Assembly (NCBI RefSeq): GCF_014636315.1
Contig: NZ_BMED01000004.1
Location: 434,001-498,000, forward strand
Direction of reading: 5' to 3'
From: Parundibacterium terreum
GTDB taxonomy: Bacteria; Pseudomonadota; Gammaproteobacteria; Burkholderiales; Burkholderiaceae_D
Length of the DNA stretch: 64,000 nt
In this document: positions 31,478 to 40,605 of the stretch, piece by piece
Position numbering within the stretch: the first letter of the stretch is position 1
How the letters are laid out: each line of letters begins with the position of its first letter
The notes under the pieces: generated by a model
The model's database searches: none
What the model saw: the letters and a program-made list of their open reading frames with translations, nothing else
Told to the model about the DNA's origin: nothing
Made by a program: the position numbers and the translations under genes

Positions 31478-31992
31478 TTTTTTCCTCCCGAGGCGCTGAC
31501 ATATTCGATGCTCTGGGCATCCAGTTTTTCAGTCTTCGCAAATTTCTGCGCGTCCGGTTTGCTGACCGCGTAGGTGCGCATCGCGTCAAAAGCCTTGGGA
31601 TTGGGGCTGGGCGCGATCAGTTTTTTCTCATCCAGGCCGCGGGTGCCGGTGGTGACGGTGCTGCCGCTTTTGCCGGTGGTGACCAGGTTGTACATGGATT
31701 GCAGACCGCTGGTTTCATTCTTGGGCGGTGGCGTCGCATCGCCGAAGCGCAGGCTCAGCATTTTTACCCAGCCTGTCAGCGTCTCGGCCTTGACCTGGGT
31801 CCAGGCGGCCTTGCGCATGATGATTTCCACTTTATTATTTTCGGCCAGGCGGGAGATGGTCGTCGAGTCGTTAAACGGAGTGGATTTCAGTTCCGTTGAG
31901 CGTACCGTATATGCATACTCCTTGATGACGGCATCCTTGGCATGGGCGATGCACCCCAAAGCCAGTAAAAATAAGGCTAATAGTCGCTTCAT
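31474..31992 (-). CDS. Periplasmic SH3-domain protein
   Basis: 172 residues: signal peptide (MKRLLALFLLALGCIAHA), a bacterial SH3 domain (about 25-80: RSTELKSTPFNDS, KVEIIMRKAAWTQVK, GWVKML), then a Gly/Thr linker and a short C-terminal domain (RTYAVSKPDAQKFAK). No enzyme motif. It overlaps the cyclase gene upstream and the M48 protease downstream, each by 4 bp, so it probably works with them in the envelope. Confidence 0.8.
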   Translation of the reverse strand: MKRLLALFLLALGCIAHAKDAVIKEYAYTVRSTELKSTPFNDSTTISRLAENNKVEIIMRKAAWTQVKAETLTGWVKMLSLRFGDATPPPKNETSGLQSMYNLVTTGKSGSTVTTGTRGLDEKKLIAPSPNPKAFDAMRTYAVSKPDAQKFAKTEKLDAQSIEYVSASGGKK

Positions 31993-33821
31993 CTCTCGCT
32001 CTTTTCTGTCGGCGTATACAGCTCGACTTCTTGTTCTCTTCCCTTCACCTTATAGGAGCCCGCAAGGGCAAAGTCAAGGGCGCCTCCGCATAACAACATG
32101 GTCTCTCTGGAAAGCAGGATGCCGGCCACCTCTTTGGTCAGTCCCTCAATGCGGCTGGCCAGGTTCACGGTGTCGCCTATCGCGGTGTATTCGCGCCGCT
32201 GCTCCGAACCTATCAGGCCTACCACGGCAGGGCCCGAATGCAGGCCTATGCCGACGTCGAAGTCCTTGTCCTGCTCTCCCAATTCCTGTTTGAACTGCTG
32301 CAGCACCCGGCTCATTTCCAGCGCTGCCTGTACTGCATTCAGCGCATGCTGTTCGTCATCCAGCGGAGCGCCCCAGAAGGCCATGATGCAGTCGCCGATG
32401 AATTTATCCAGCGAGCCTCCGTGCCGGAAAATGACTTCCACCTGCAGTGAAAAATAGCGATTTAATAAGCTCACTACTTCCTGCGGTGTGCGGTTCTCAG
32501 CCAAACCGGTAAACCCGCGTATGTCCGAAAATAGCACGGTGATCTGGCGGCTTTCTCCGGCGCGGCTGAGCCCGCCGCTGGCCACCAGTTCCTTGACCAC
32601 ATGCGGATTGACGAAGCGGCTGAACAACTGCACCGCCTGCTGGCGCGATTTGCGCTCGCGCAGGTATTCCTGCAAGGCGCACAGGATGTAAAAGGCCCAG
32701 GCAAGGGTCAGCGGGGTCAGCAATTGCAGCACGAGCAGGCTGTCCAACGCCAGATAGCTGGCGGCAAGGCCGCTTAGGCTGAGCAAGAAAAGAGCAAGCC
32801 CTGTCCTCAGCACATAGCGGCGCCGGGACAGTTGCGCATACAAGGCGGCCAGCAAGTCCAGGCAGACTGCCATTCCCAGCCAGCGCGGGGGCCTGTGCAT
32901 CATGCGCTGATTCTTCAGGTTGTCGATCGCCGTCGCCAGTATGGCCTGGCCCGGATACAGGCTGGCGATCGGTGTGACACGGATATCATGCAAGGCCGAT
33001 GCATCGGTCCCTATGATGACTATTTTTCCGCGCAACTCGTCTGCCCGGCGTAGCGGATGCTCGCGATTGAAATCCTGATACAGCTCGGCATACGGAATCC
33101 GGGTAAACGCCCTGCTTCCGCCACGCCAGCTCAGCAACATATCCGCTTGCTGCGGTACCGGATAGCCCAGGTCCTGCGCTATCCGAGCCGGTAGCGAAGG
33201 GAGCAGCCAGCCCTGGATATCGGTATATAAATCATAACGCCGGCCTACGCCGTCGCTGTCATTGGCAAAGTTGATGGTGCCGGTGCGCCAGAACTGGGGA
33301 TTGACTGCCAGTGGCGGCATCAGCGCCGCGTGCGCGTCCGGATTGGCACCGGCACTGTGCCGTATGCCTAGCTGCCCGGCGACCTGGGCGAGCAAAGGGC
33401 CTGCACCATCCTGTTCTTTGGGTAGCCGCACCAGCGGGAAATAGATGTTTTGCTTGCCCTGCAAGGCCTGATTGAACTGGGCATCGCTCTCTGGACGATA
33501 GACATCGCGTTCGACAAAAGGCAGGTCGAAGACGATGGCCTTCGGTTGCTGGCGCGAGATGCCTTCCACCAGTTCGCCATGCACGGAGCGCGGCCAGGGC
33601 CAGCTACCTGCGATGTTTTCCATCTGCGCCAGGCTGGCGTCGTCGATATTGACGAGTACGATATCCGGATCCGGACTGAGATTCCTGGCGTGATGCCTGA
33701 CGAGAAAATCGGACAGGCGATTCTCCAGCGGCAGCATGCCATGCAGCCAGCCCATCTCGACCACGGCGGCGAGCAGGAACAGCAGGCCCAGAACGCGTAA
33801 ATACTTTGCAGGCTCTTTCAT
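31989..33821 (-). CDS. CHASE2-domain class III adenylate cyclase
   Basis: 610 residues: an N-terminal membrane helix (about 8-25), a CHASE2 sensor in the periplasm (about 35-300; it contains the WPWPR motif), three membrane helices (about 315-385) and a class III cyclase domain (about 425-600). Metal-binding Asp433 (FSDIRGF) and Asp477 (KFIGD), purine-specifying Lys473 and Thr546, and transition-state Asn553/Arg557 are present, so an active cyclase making cAMP is expected. The ligand of CHASE2 is unknown. First gene of a three-gene overlapping unit. Confidence 0.9.
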   Translation of the reverse strand: MKEPAKYLRVLGLLFLLAAVVEMGWLHGMLPLENRLSDFLVRHHARNLSPDPDIVLVNIDDASLAQMENIAGSWPWPRSVHGELVEGISRQQPKAIVFDLPFVERDVYRPESDAQFNQALQGKQNIYFPLVRLPKEQDGAGPLLAQVAGQLGIRHSAGANPDAHAALMPPLAVNPQFWRTGTINFANDSDGVGRRYDLYTDIQGWLLPSLPARIAQDLGYPVPQQADMLLSWRGGSRAFTRIPYAELYQDFNREHPLRRADELRGKIVIIGTDASALHDIRVTPIASLYPGQAILATAIDNLKNQRMMHRPPRWLGMAVCLDLLAALYAQLSRRRYVLRTGLALFLLSLSGLAASYLALDSLLVLQLLTPLTLAWAFYILCALQEYLRERKSRQQAVQLFSRFVNPHVVKELVASGGLSRAGESRQITVLFSDIRGFTGLAENRTPQEVVSLLNRYFSLQVEVIFRHGGSLDKFIGDCIMAFWGAPLDDEQHALNAVQAALEMSRVLQQFKQELGEQDKDFDVGIGLHSGPAVVGLIGSEQRREYTAIGDTVNLASRIEGLTKEVAGILLSRETMLLCGGALDFALAGSYKVKGREQEVELYTPTEKSER

Positions 33822-33892
33822 GGATTATTTTTATATTTTCGTTCTATGTGGAGTGCTGCTCACATCTGCCACGCTGCTTCACAGGCAGGAAT

Positions 33893-35521
33893 TCAGGGGT
33901 GATAGCCGGGAATCAGGCTCTCGTCCACATTGTCGATCTGTGCGCTATCCATGAAGCGCTGCGCATATTCCAGATACACCTTGCCGCGTACGAAGACGTC
34001 GAACAGGTCCGGGTCTATGTGGCCGTTCAGGCTGAACTTGCCCAGGATGTCCAGCGATTCTGTCAGCGTCTTGCCCACTTTGTAAGGCCTGTCCTTGGCG
34101 GTCAGCGCCTCGAAGATGTCGGCAATCGCCATCACCCTTGCCTGTACCGACATTTGTTCTTTGACCAGGCCGCGCGGATAGCCCTTGCCGTCCATGCGCT
34201 CATGGTGCCCGCCCGCGTATTCGGGTACATTGCGCAGGTGCTTGGGCCAGGGCAGCGCTTCCAGCATGCGTATCGTGACCGAGATGTGGTTATTGATGAT
34301 TTTGCGCTCGGCGTCGGTCAAGGTGCCGGCGCGGATGTTCAGGTTGCCCAGCTCTTCCTGGTCCAGCAGATCGCGCTCAGTACCGTCCGGCCCGGTCCAG
34401 CGGTATTTCGCGATATCGGCAACCCGCTGCTGGTCTTCCTGGCTCATGCGCTCGCCGCCTATATTGGCCTTGCGGAGGAAAGCGCGGTCGTCATCCAGCC
34501 GGGCTAACTCTGCCTGCAGTTGCGCATCCAGCTCTGCCGCCTGCTGTGCGCCAGTGCCCGGCAGGCACTTTTGCTTCAGCATGCGGATCTCTGCATCCCG
34601 CTTCAATACCTCAAACCGCGTGTCCACGCTGTGTATGCGGTCGAACAGGGTTTCCAGTTTGGTGGATTTTTCTATCACATGCACCGGGGTCGTGATCTTG
34701 CCGCAGTCATGCAAGAGTCCTGCCATCCACAGTTCGCGCCGGTCGCGCCCGCTCATCTTGAAGCCGGCCAGCGGCCCGGTCTCAGCCCTGTGCAGGGCTT
34801 CGGCCAGCATCATCGTCAGTTCCGGCACGTGCTGGCAATGGCGCCCGGTATTCGGTGATTTTTCATCAATGCCGATGTTGATCAGATTGACCAGCGACTC
34901 GAACAGGTTTTCCAATTGGAAGATCAATTGCTGGTTGCTGACGGCGATGGCAGCCTGCGAAGCCAGCGCCTCGATGAAGCGCTTGTCGGTATCGGTGAAC
35001 GGGCGTACCGCCCCGCTGTCCGGGTCTGTCGCATTGATCAATTGCAGCACGCCTATCAGTTCTTCCTCATGGTCCAGCATGGGCACTGTCAGCAGCGACT
35101 GCGAGTGGTAATTATGCGCAGCATCGAACTTGCGCATACCGGAGAAATTGAACAGCGGCGTCTGATATACATCCGGTAGGTTCACGGCTTTTTTCAGATT
35201 GGCGGCATAGGCGGCGACGGCATCCAGGTTCTGGCTGCCATCCGCGTTGTGCAGGGCGATGGTGGGCATGTCTATCGGCCCCTCGTTGAGGCCACCACGA
35301 TACATGCGCAAGCTGTCATTGACCGCGATATGGAACTCCAGGCTCTGCTTGTCGCCGCTGGCGCGGTATAGAGTACCGCCGTCAGCGTGGGTCATGGCCT
35401 TGGCCGTGACCAGGATGCGTTCCAGCAGCAGGGGAATATCGTGGCTGCTGCTGAGCGCCACGCTAAGCTCGGTCAATTGCTCCAGGCGCTGGGCAATTTC
35501 GTTTTGATTAAGCGCGGTCAT
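33893..35521 (-). CDS. GAF and HD-GYP domain c-di-GMP phosphodiesterase
   Basis: 542 residues from the ATG at 35521, which has GGAA upstream; a longer frame to 35551 adds 10 residues. GAF domain at about 15-205, HD-GYP at about 215-520. The metal motifs are LLHDCGK and the downstream HHERMDGKGYP, the full HD-GYP signature. About 150 residues separate the HD and GYP motifs because of a helical, charged insertion (about 285-385), longer than usual. No membrane segment. 71 bp separate it from the cyclase gene on the same strand. Confidence 0.9.
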   Translation of the reverse strand: MTALNQNEIAQRLEQLTELSVALSSSHDIPLLLERILVTAKAMTHADGGTLYRASGDKQSLEFHIAVNDSLRMYRGGLNEGPIDMPTIALHNADGSQNLDAVAAYAANLKKAVNLPDVYQTPLFNFSGMRKFDAAHNYHSQSLLTVPMLDHEEELIGVLQLINATDPDSGAVRPFTDTDKRFIEALASQAAIAVSNQQLIFQLENLFESLVNLINIGIDEKSPNTGRHCQHVPELTMMLAEALHRAETGPLAGFKMSGRDRRELWMAGLLHDCGKITTPVHVIEKSTKLETLFDRIHSVDTRFEVLKRDAEIRMLKQKCLPGTGAQQAAELDAQLQAELARLDDDRAFLRKANIGGERMSQEDQQRVADIAKYRWTGPDGTERDLLDQEELGNLNIRAGTLTDAERKIINNHISVTIRMLEALPWPKHLRNVPEYAGGHHERMDGKGYPRGLVKEQMSVQARVMAIADIFEALTAKDRPYKVGKTLTESLDILGKFSLNGHIDPDLFDVFVRGKVYLEYAQRFMDSAQIDNVDESLIPGYHP

Positions 35522-35749
35522 AGTTTCCGTTCCCCTGCCGGACAGCGGCACAAGCGCTCGGCTGCTTGTGGATTCTTGTCATTGTTTTGGTCGTGCCCGG
35601 GCTAAGACGGCGCAATCATGCGGGCAGATTCTGTAACACAAAGTTACTAATTTCTGTCTCGCAAGTCAAATCTAATCTGCGTTAATACCAGTTGCGCAAC
35701 ACATCAATGATGGCGGGAGGGGAGGGCGATTGCGGAGAACAGGCTGCGC

Positions 35750-36346
35750 CTACTCGGCGTCTTTCAGGCCGGCCCAGCGGGGGGCGAGGCTGTGCGGGAT
35801 GGAGAACAGGTCAAGCACGCGGCCTACAGTATGGTCGACCATCTGCTCTATCGATTGCGGGCGGTGATAAAAGCCCGGCAGCGGAGGGAAGATGATGCCG
35901 CCCATTTCAGTGACGGCTGTCATATTTCGCAGGTGGGCCAGGTTGAACGGGGTTTCGCGCACCATCAATACCAGGCGGCGCCGTTCTTTCAGCACTACAT
36001 CGGCGGCGCGGGTGATCAGGTTGTCGGAAAGACCATGCGCTACCGCAGCCAAGGTCTTCATGGAGCAGGGAGCGATGACCATGCCGTCGGACTGGAAGGA
36101 GCCGCTGGCGATGGATGCGCCGACATCGCGCACGTTATGCACGACGTCTGCCAATACCTCGACATCCTTGCGCTTCAAATCCATTTCCTGGTGCAGGTTT
36201 AATACGCCCGCTTCGGAAATCAGCAAATGAGTCTGGTAGCCGGGAATATTGCGCAGGGCCTGCAGCAGGCGCACACCGTACACCACGCCGGTCGCTCCGG
36301 TAATGGCGACGACCAGGCGCTTATTTACGCTCGTATCTGCGCTCAT
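35750..36346 (-). CDS. ubiX: Flavin prenyltransferase UbiX
   Basis: 198 residues. It makes prenylated FMN for the UbiD decarboxylase in ubiquinone synthesis. The FMN-binding TGATGVVYG start, the SGSFQSDGMVIAPCSMKT segment and the RETPFNLAHLRNM motif are diagnostic. It starts 10 bp after the grxD stop on the minus strand, so the two are likely co-transcribed. The 198-bp region upstream to the HD-GYP gene holds nothing recognisable. Confidence 0.94.
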   Translation of the reverse strand: MSADTSVNKRLVVAITGATGVVYGVRLLQALRNIPGYQTHLLISEAGVLNLHQEMDLKRKDVEVLADVVHNVRDVGASIASGSFQSDGMVIAPCSMKTLAAVAHGLSDNLITRAADVVLKERRRLVLMVRETPFNLAHLRNMTAVTEMGGIIFPPLPGFYHRPQSIEQMVDHTVGRVLDLFSIPHSLAPRWAGLKDAE

Positions 36347-36356
36347 CCGGCGGGGA

Positions 36357-36674
36357 TTACTCGGACTTCAGCAGCGATTGTAGTTCGCCGTTTTCAAACA
36401 TCTCGTTCATGATGTCGGAACCGCCGACGAATTCGCCGTTGACATACAACTGAGGCACGGTAGGCCAGTTGGAGAAATCCTTGATGCCCTGGCGTACGGC
36501 TGGGTCTTCCAGCACGTTGACCGTCACCATATTGGATACGCCGCTGGCTTTCAGCAGTTGTATCGCACGGCCGGAGAAGCCGCATTGCGGGAATTGCGCC
36601 GTGCCCTTCATGAACAGCACTACAGGGTTTTGGCTTACTGTTTCTTTGATCCAGCTTTGTACTTCGTCGCTCAT
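36357..36674 (-). CDS. grxD: Monothiol glutaredoxin GrxD
   Basis: 105 residues with the CGFS active site (Cys31-Ser34) and the glutathione/cluster-binding WPTVPQLYV and GGSDI motifs. Such proteins carry 2Fe-2S clusters and partner BolA-family proteins; ibaG is at 10959-11195. In other Burkholderiales grxD tends to follow prmC; here prmC is 9.3 kb away with other genes in between. Confidence 0.94.
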   Translation of the reverse strand: MSDEVQSWIKETVSQNPVVLFMKGTAQFPQCGFSGRAIQLLKASGVSNMVTVNVLEDPAVRQGIKDFSNWPTVPQLYVNGEFVGGSDIMNEMFENGELQSLLKSE

Positions 36675-36851
36675 GATACTTCCTTGATAATTAATTTTCG
36701 GGAAACTGTTTGACGTCCATAGGCGTAAATTATCCCGTTTCCGGCATTATAAAGGAAACTGAAGTTAAGCTCATGCCTGCCCTCTAAACGGGGGCTGCGC
36801 CGATAACGATGTTTTAGGAGGGAGAGGAGTCCAAGAGGAGTCCAGGGGAAG

Positions 36852-36880
36852 TCCTTCCAGCGCAGGTAGCGCCGGAAGGA
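36852..36880. terminator. Hairpin in the gap between tex and grxD
   Basis: Stem TCCTTCC-A-GCGC / GCGC-C-GGAAGGA with a 5-nt loop, 41 bp past the tex stop. No T run follows on either strand, so a terminator role is uncertain. Beside it a 10-bp direct repeat GAGGAGTCCA occurs twice. Confidence 0.4.
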
Positions 36881-36920
36881 ATAGGCAATGATTCAGCCGG
36901 TGATGCGGCGACCTGGTGAA

Positions 36921-39269
36921 TCAGCCACGCAGCTTGGCGAATGCCGCTGCCATGGCATTGTTGGCCGGTGCTGCTGCCTGCGGTTGCCGCTGATGCTGGG
37001 CCAGGCGCTTGGCGTCATTGCGGTCGCCTTTTTGCTCCGGCTTGCTGCCAGGCTGCGGGGCCGCATCGGTCAGGCGCATGGTCAAGGCAATACGCTTGCG
37101 CTTTTCATCCACTTCCAGCACCTTGACCTTGACGACCTGGCCCGCCTTGACGACGGTATGCGGGTCCTTGACGAAAGTATTGGACAGTGCCGAGATATGT
37201 ACCAGGCCATCCTGATGCACACCGATGTCGACAAAGGCGCCGAAGGCGGCTACGTTGGTGACTACGCCTTCCAGTATCATGTCCGGACGCAGATCCTTGA
37301 TCTCTTCCACGCCGTCCTTGAAGGTCGCTGTGGTGAACTCAGGGCGCGGATCGCGGCCGGGTTTTTCCAGCTCTTTCAAGATATCGGTAATGGTAGGCAC
37401 GCCGAACTTGTCATCCGCATACTTGGCAGGGCTCAAGGATTTCAGCAGGCGTTCGTCGCCGATTACGCCGGCCACATCCTTCTTGATGTCAGCCAGGATT
37501 TTTTCTACCAGCGGATAGGATTCAGGGTGGACTGCCGACGCATCCAGCGGATTATTGCCGCCCATGATGCGCAGGAAGCCTGCTGCCTGTTCAAAAGTCT
37601 TGTCGCCCAGGCGCGGGACTGAACGCAATTCCGCGCGCGAAGTGAACATGCCCTTGGCATCGCGGAAGTTTACGATAGCCTGTGCCACACTGGCGGACAG
37701 GCCGGATACGCGCGCCAGCAAAGGCGCAGACGCGGTATTCACATCAACGCCGACCGCATTCACGCAATCTTCGACGACGGCATCCAGCGAACGCGCGAGC
37801 TGGGTCTGGCCGACGTCATGCTGATACTGGCCTACACCGATGGATTTAGGATCAATCTTCACCAGCTCGGCCAGCGGGTCCTGCAGGCGACGGGCGATGG
37901 AGACCGCGCCGCGTATCGACACGTCCAGGTCGGGCAATTCTTTCGATGCAAATTCAGATGCGGAATACACCGAAGCGCCGGCTTCCGACACGACAATCTT
38001 GGTCAGCTTCAATTCCGGACGCATCTTGATCAGGTCCTGCGCCAGCTTGTCGGTTTCACGCGAGGCGGTGCCGTTGCCGATGGAGATCAGCGATACTTGG
38101 TGTTTTTGCGCTAGTTGCGCCAGCACGTGCAGCGAGCCATCCCAGTCATTGCGTGGCTGGTGCGGATAGATGGTGGCATATTCCACCACCTTGCCGGTGG
38201 CATCCACGATCGCTACCTTGACGCCGGTACGAAGGCCTGGATCCAGGCCCATTGTGGCGCGCGGGCCGGCAGGTGCTGCCAGCAGCAAATCTTTCAGGTT
38301 GCGGGCGAACACATTGATCGCCTCGACTTCCGCGCGTTCGCGCAGATTGGTCATCAGCTCTGTTTCCAGATGCATGAAAACCTTCACGCGCCAGCTCCAG
38401 CGCACGGTATCGGCCAGCCATTTGTCGGCAGGACGGCCCTGGTTGCTGACGCCGAAGCGGCCGGCGATGCGGCTTTCGCAAGGATTCAGCGGCGCATCCC
38501 ATTTCGGTTTTTCTTCTTCGGTATCCAGGCGCAGCACGACCGTCAGCATTTCTTCGCGGCGGCCGCGGAACAATGCCAGCGCACGGTGCGAAGGAATCGT
38601 GCCCAGTGTTTCGGAATAGTCAAAGTAGTCTGAGAACTTGGCGCCCGCATCTTCCTTGCCGGCGATTACTTTGGATTCTACGATGCCGTGTTCCAGCAGA
38701 TATTCGCGCAGGGTTTGCAGCAAGCCCGCGTCTTCGGCGAAGCGTTCCATCAAGATCTGGCGCGCGCCGTCCAGTGCAGCCTTGGCATCGGCAACACCGG
38801 GGTTATCACCGCTATCGGTCTTGAAGGCGGGTTTCAGATAGGCCGCAGCTTCTTCTTCCGGATTCTTGCTTGGGTCTGCCAGCAATGCTTCCGCCAGAGG
38901 CAGCAAGCCGGCTTCCACCGCGATCTGGGCCTTGGTGCGGCGCTTCAGCTTGTACGGCAAATACAAATCTTCCAGGCGGGTCTTGTCTTCTGCGTGCGTG
39001 ATGGCGTCCAGTAATGCAGGCGTCATCTTGCCTTGTTCTTCAATCGAGGACAGGATTGCGCTACGGCGGTCTTCCAGCTCGCGCAGATAGCGCAGACGCT
39101 CTTCCAGCAAGCGCAACTGCGTGTCGTCCAGGCCGCCGGTGACCTCTTTACGGTAACGCGCGATAAACGGCACGGTCGCGCCTTCATCCAGCAGGGTAAC
39201 AGCAGCGGCAACCTGTACCGGTTTGGCAGCAAGCTCAACGGCAAGGCGTTGTTCAATAGAAGGCAACAT
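36921..39269 (-). CDS. tex: RNA-binding transcription accessory protein Tex
   Basis: 782 residues: N-terminal helical region, RuvC/YqgF-like domain ([14 protein letters not shown]), helix-hairpin-helix repeats (about 500-570) and a C-terminal S1 RNA-binding domain (about 645-715; [15 protein letters not shown]), then a polar, Gln/Pro-rich tail. Tex is a conserved cytoplasmic nucleic-acid-binding protein related to eukaryotic Spt6. It has its own upstream gap of 259 bp, where I see nothing specific. Confidence 0.95.
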   Translation of the reverse strand: MLPSIEQRLAVELAAKPVQVAAAVTLLDEGATVPFIARYRKEVTGGLDDTQLRLLEERLRYLRELEDRRSAILSSIEEQGKMTPALLDAITHAEDKTRLEDLYLPYKLKRRTKAQIAVEAGLLPLAEALLADPSKNPEEEAAAYLKPAFKTDSGDNPGVADAKAALDGARQILMERFAEDAGLLQTLREYLLEHGIVESKVIAGKEDAGAKFSDYFDYSETLGTIPSHRALALFRGRREEMLTVVLRLDTEEEKPKWDAPLNPCESRIAGRFGVSNQGRPADKWLADTVRWSWRVKVFMHLETELMTNLRERAEVEAINVFARNLKDLLLAAPAGPRATMGLDPGLRTGVKVAIVDATGKVVEYATIYPHQPRNDWDGSLHVLAQLAQKHQVSLISIGNGTASRETDKLAQDLIKMRPELKLTKIVVSEAGASVYSASEFASKELPDLDVSIRGAVSIARRLQDPLAELVKIDPKSIGVGQYQHDVGQTQLARSLDAVVEDCVNAVGVDVNTASAPLLARVSGLSASVAQAIVNFRDAKGMFTSRAELRSVPRLGDKTFEQAAGFLRIMGGNNPLDASAVHPESYPLVEKILADIKKDVAGVIGDERLLKSLSPAKYADDKFGVPTITDILKELEKPGRDPRPEFTTATFKDGVEEIKDLRPDMILEGVVTNVAAFGAFVDIGVHQDGLVHISALSNTFVKDPHTVVKAGQVVKVKVLEVDEKRKRIALTMRLTDAAPQPGSKPEQKGDRNDAKRLAQHQRQPQAAAPANNAMAAAFAKLRG

Positions 39270-39528
39270 AGATCATTCAATGGGAAAAAAGAAAACAAGT
39301 CGGTGATGATACGCACTCTGTGCGATTGCGCCAGTCTTGACAGTCTTGAGGACTAAGGGTAGGGGCCGGGCCTGCCAAAGAAAACTTGACATCGCGTAAA
39401 TCTTGCCGGTTTCTCAGCGTATTTTGTTGATTGCCGTAAAGATATTGAGCCAAATCTGCCTTGGCTATTATTTTACCGCGTAGCGTTGCCTGCGCGGGGA
39501 ATGATGTAAAAAATGCCAGCGCAGCAAT

Positions 39529-39945
39529 CTATTGCAGATACAGATTCGGCTTGTTGATTTCCATCAGTATTTCGGGCTTGGCGGGCGCCTTGAAGCCAAA
39601 TTGCGCATACAGACCACGCGCATCCGAACTGGCGAGCATGAAGCGGCGCAGACCCTGCAGATCAGGATGATCCAGCACTGCCTGCATCAGCGCCTTGCTA
39701 TAGCCCTTACCGCGCTGTTCTGCGATCACGAAAACATCGACCAGATAGGCAAAAGTTGCGTAGTCACTGACCACCCGTGCAAAGGCAATCTGCCGTCCTT
39801 CTAGATAGACGCCGAAGCATAGCGAGTGCTGGATGGAACGCTGCACCAGCGCTAAAGAGATGCCCTTGGCCCAGGTGCTTTGCTCGGACAGGAATTGATG
39901 GATCAGAGGGATATCCAGTGCGGACTGGTCGGTCTTGATTTCCAT
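39529..39945 (-). CDS. GNAT-family N-acetyltransferase
   Basis: 138 residues. The acetyl-CoA loop is in VIAEQRGKGYSKAL; the rest (FARVVSDYATFAYLVDV before it, RGLYAQFGFKAP after it) matches small GNAT proteins annotated only by fold. The substrate is unknown. It stands alone, between tex and a palindromic mobile element. Confidence 0.85.
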   Translation of the reverse strand: MEIKTDQSALDIPLIHQFLSEQSTWAKGISLALVQRSIQHSLCFGVYLEGRQIAFARVVSDYATFAYLVDVFVIAEQRGKGYSKALMQAVLDHPDLQGLRRFMLASSDARGLYAQFGFKAPAKPEILMEINKPNLYLQ

Positions 39946-40052
39946 GGCGGCTCAATGTGCAGAAAAATAGCGAGCAGTGATTATGCGGCAATTCTGAGCG
40001 TCACGGAAGGCCTGCGTATGTTCGGGTGACGGCAGCGCGGGAGGCGGCAGGC

Positions 40053-40349
40053 CTAGGGCGTGTTGACATTTAATTTGGGTGTGCGAATGGGGCTAAACAG
40101 GCGCAGGGCTAGGCGCAGCACGCGCCGCAGTGTGATCACTGCCAGCGGGGTGCAACAACGCCCTGCGCCTGTTTAGCCCCATTCCCTCCGGGTTCATCCT
40201 CGGCGGCCCCACCAAAACGCGTGCTGGACTGCGTTGCGCTCCTTGTTAAGGCACCAGCCTTAAAGCGTCGCACGCCTTGCCAGCCCACGTTTTGGTGGGG
40301 CCGCCGAGGCTTGAACGCATCTCCCAAATTAAATGTCAACCCGCCCTAG
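40053..40349. mobile_element. 297-bp MITE-like element with cloverleaf inverted repeats
   Basis: The ends form a 27-bp inverted repeat with one mismatch (40053-40079 and 40323-40349), both finishing in CTAG. Inside are two long perfect hairpins: a 25-bp stem (40085-40109 with 40160-40184) and a 22-bp stem (40198-40219 with 40288-40309), each with smaller palindromes in its loop (for example TTAAGGC/GCCTTAA at 40246-40263). The single strand would fold as a three-armed cloverleaf. No transposase is encoded. CTAG at both ends fits a YTAR or TA target duplication like those of IS5-family elements, so mobilisation in trans by such an element is plausible but inferred. Confidence 0.8.
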
Positions 40350-40492
40350 ACAGCGCTGGTATAAAAATACATCAGCAATCCTGCGGCGCAGAGATTGATG
40401 GCGATATAAAAACTGATGCCGGGGCTGTATTTTTTCTTGCCACGCGCAGGAGGATCGTCGAAATCATGCCTTATGTGCTGAAATTCATCCAT
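40346..40492 (-). CDS. Small single-span membrane protein, 48 aa
   Basis: ATG at 40492 with AGAGGAA about 8 nt upstream, a strong ribosome-binding site. It has an acidic/His-rich N-terminus (about 1-13), a basic RGKKKY patch (17-22) and one hydrophobic span (about 26-45), so the N-terminus is probably cytoplasmic. The stop TAG is the CTAG end of the palindromic element, so the gene ends exactly at the insertion junction. I do not recognise a family; it resembles short hypothetical proteins of this order. Confidence 0.6.
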   Translation of the reverse strand: MDEFQHIRHDFDDPPARGKKKYSPGISFYIAINLCAAGLLMYFYTSAV

Positions 40493-40605
40493 GGTGCTTC
40501 CTCTTACTTCTTTGTGCTATCTCAAAATGATCTGCCGCCGCCATGCGGGCCGGCAGCAGATCGGCATGTTTACCGGTAAGTGATACTCATGCAGAAAATG
40601 ATTTG

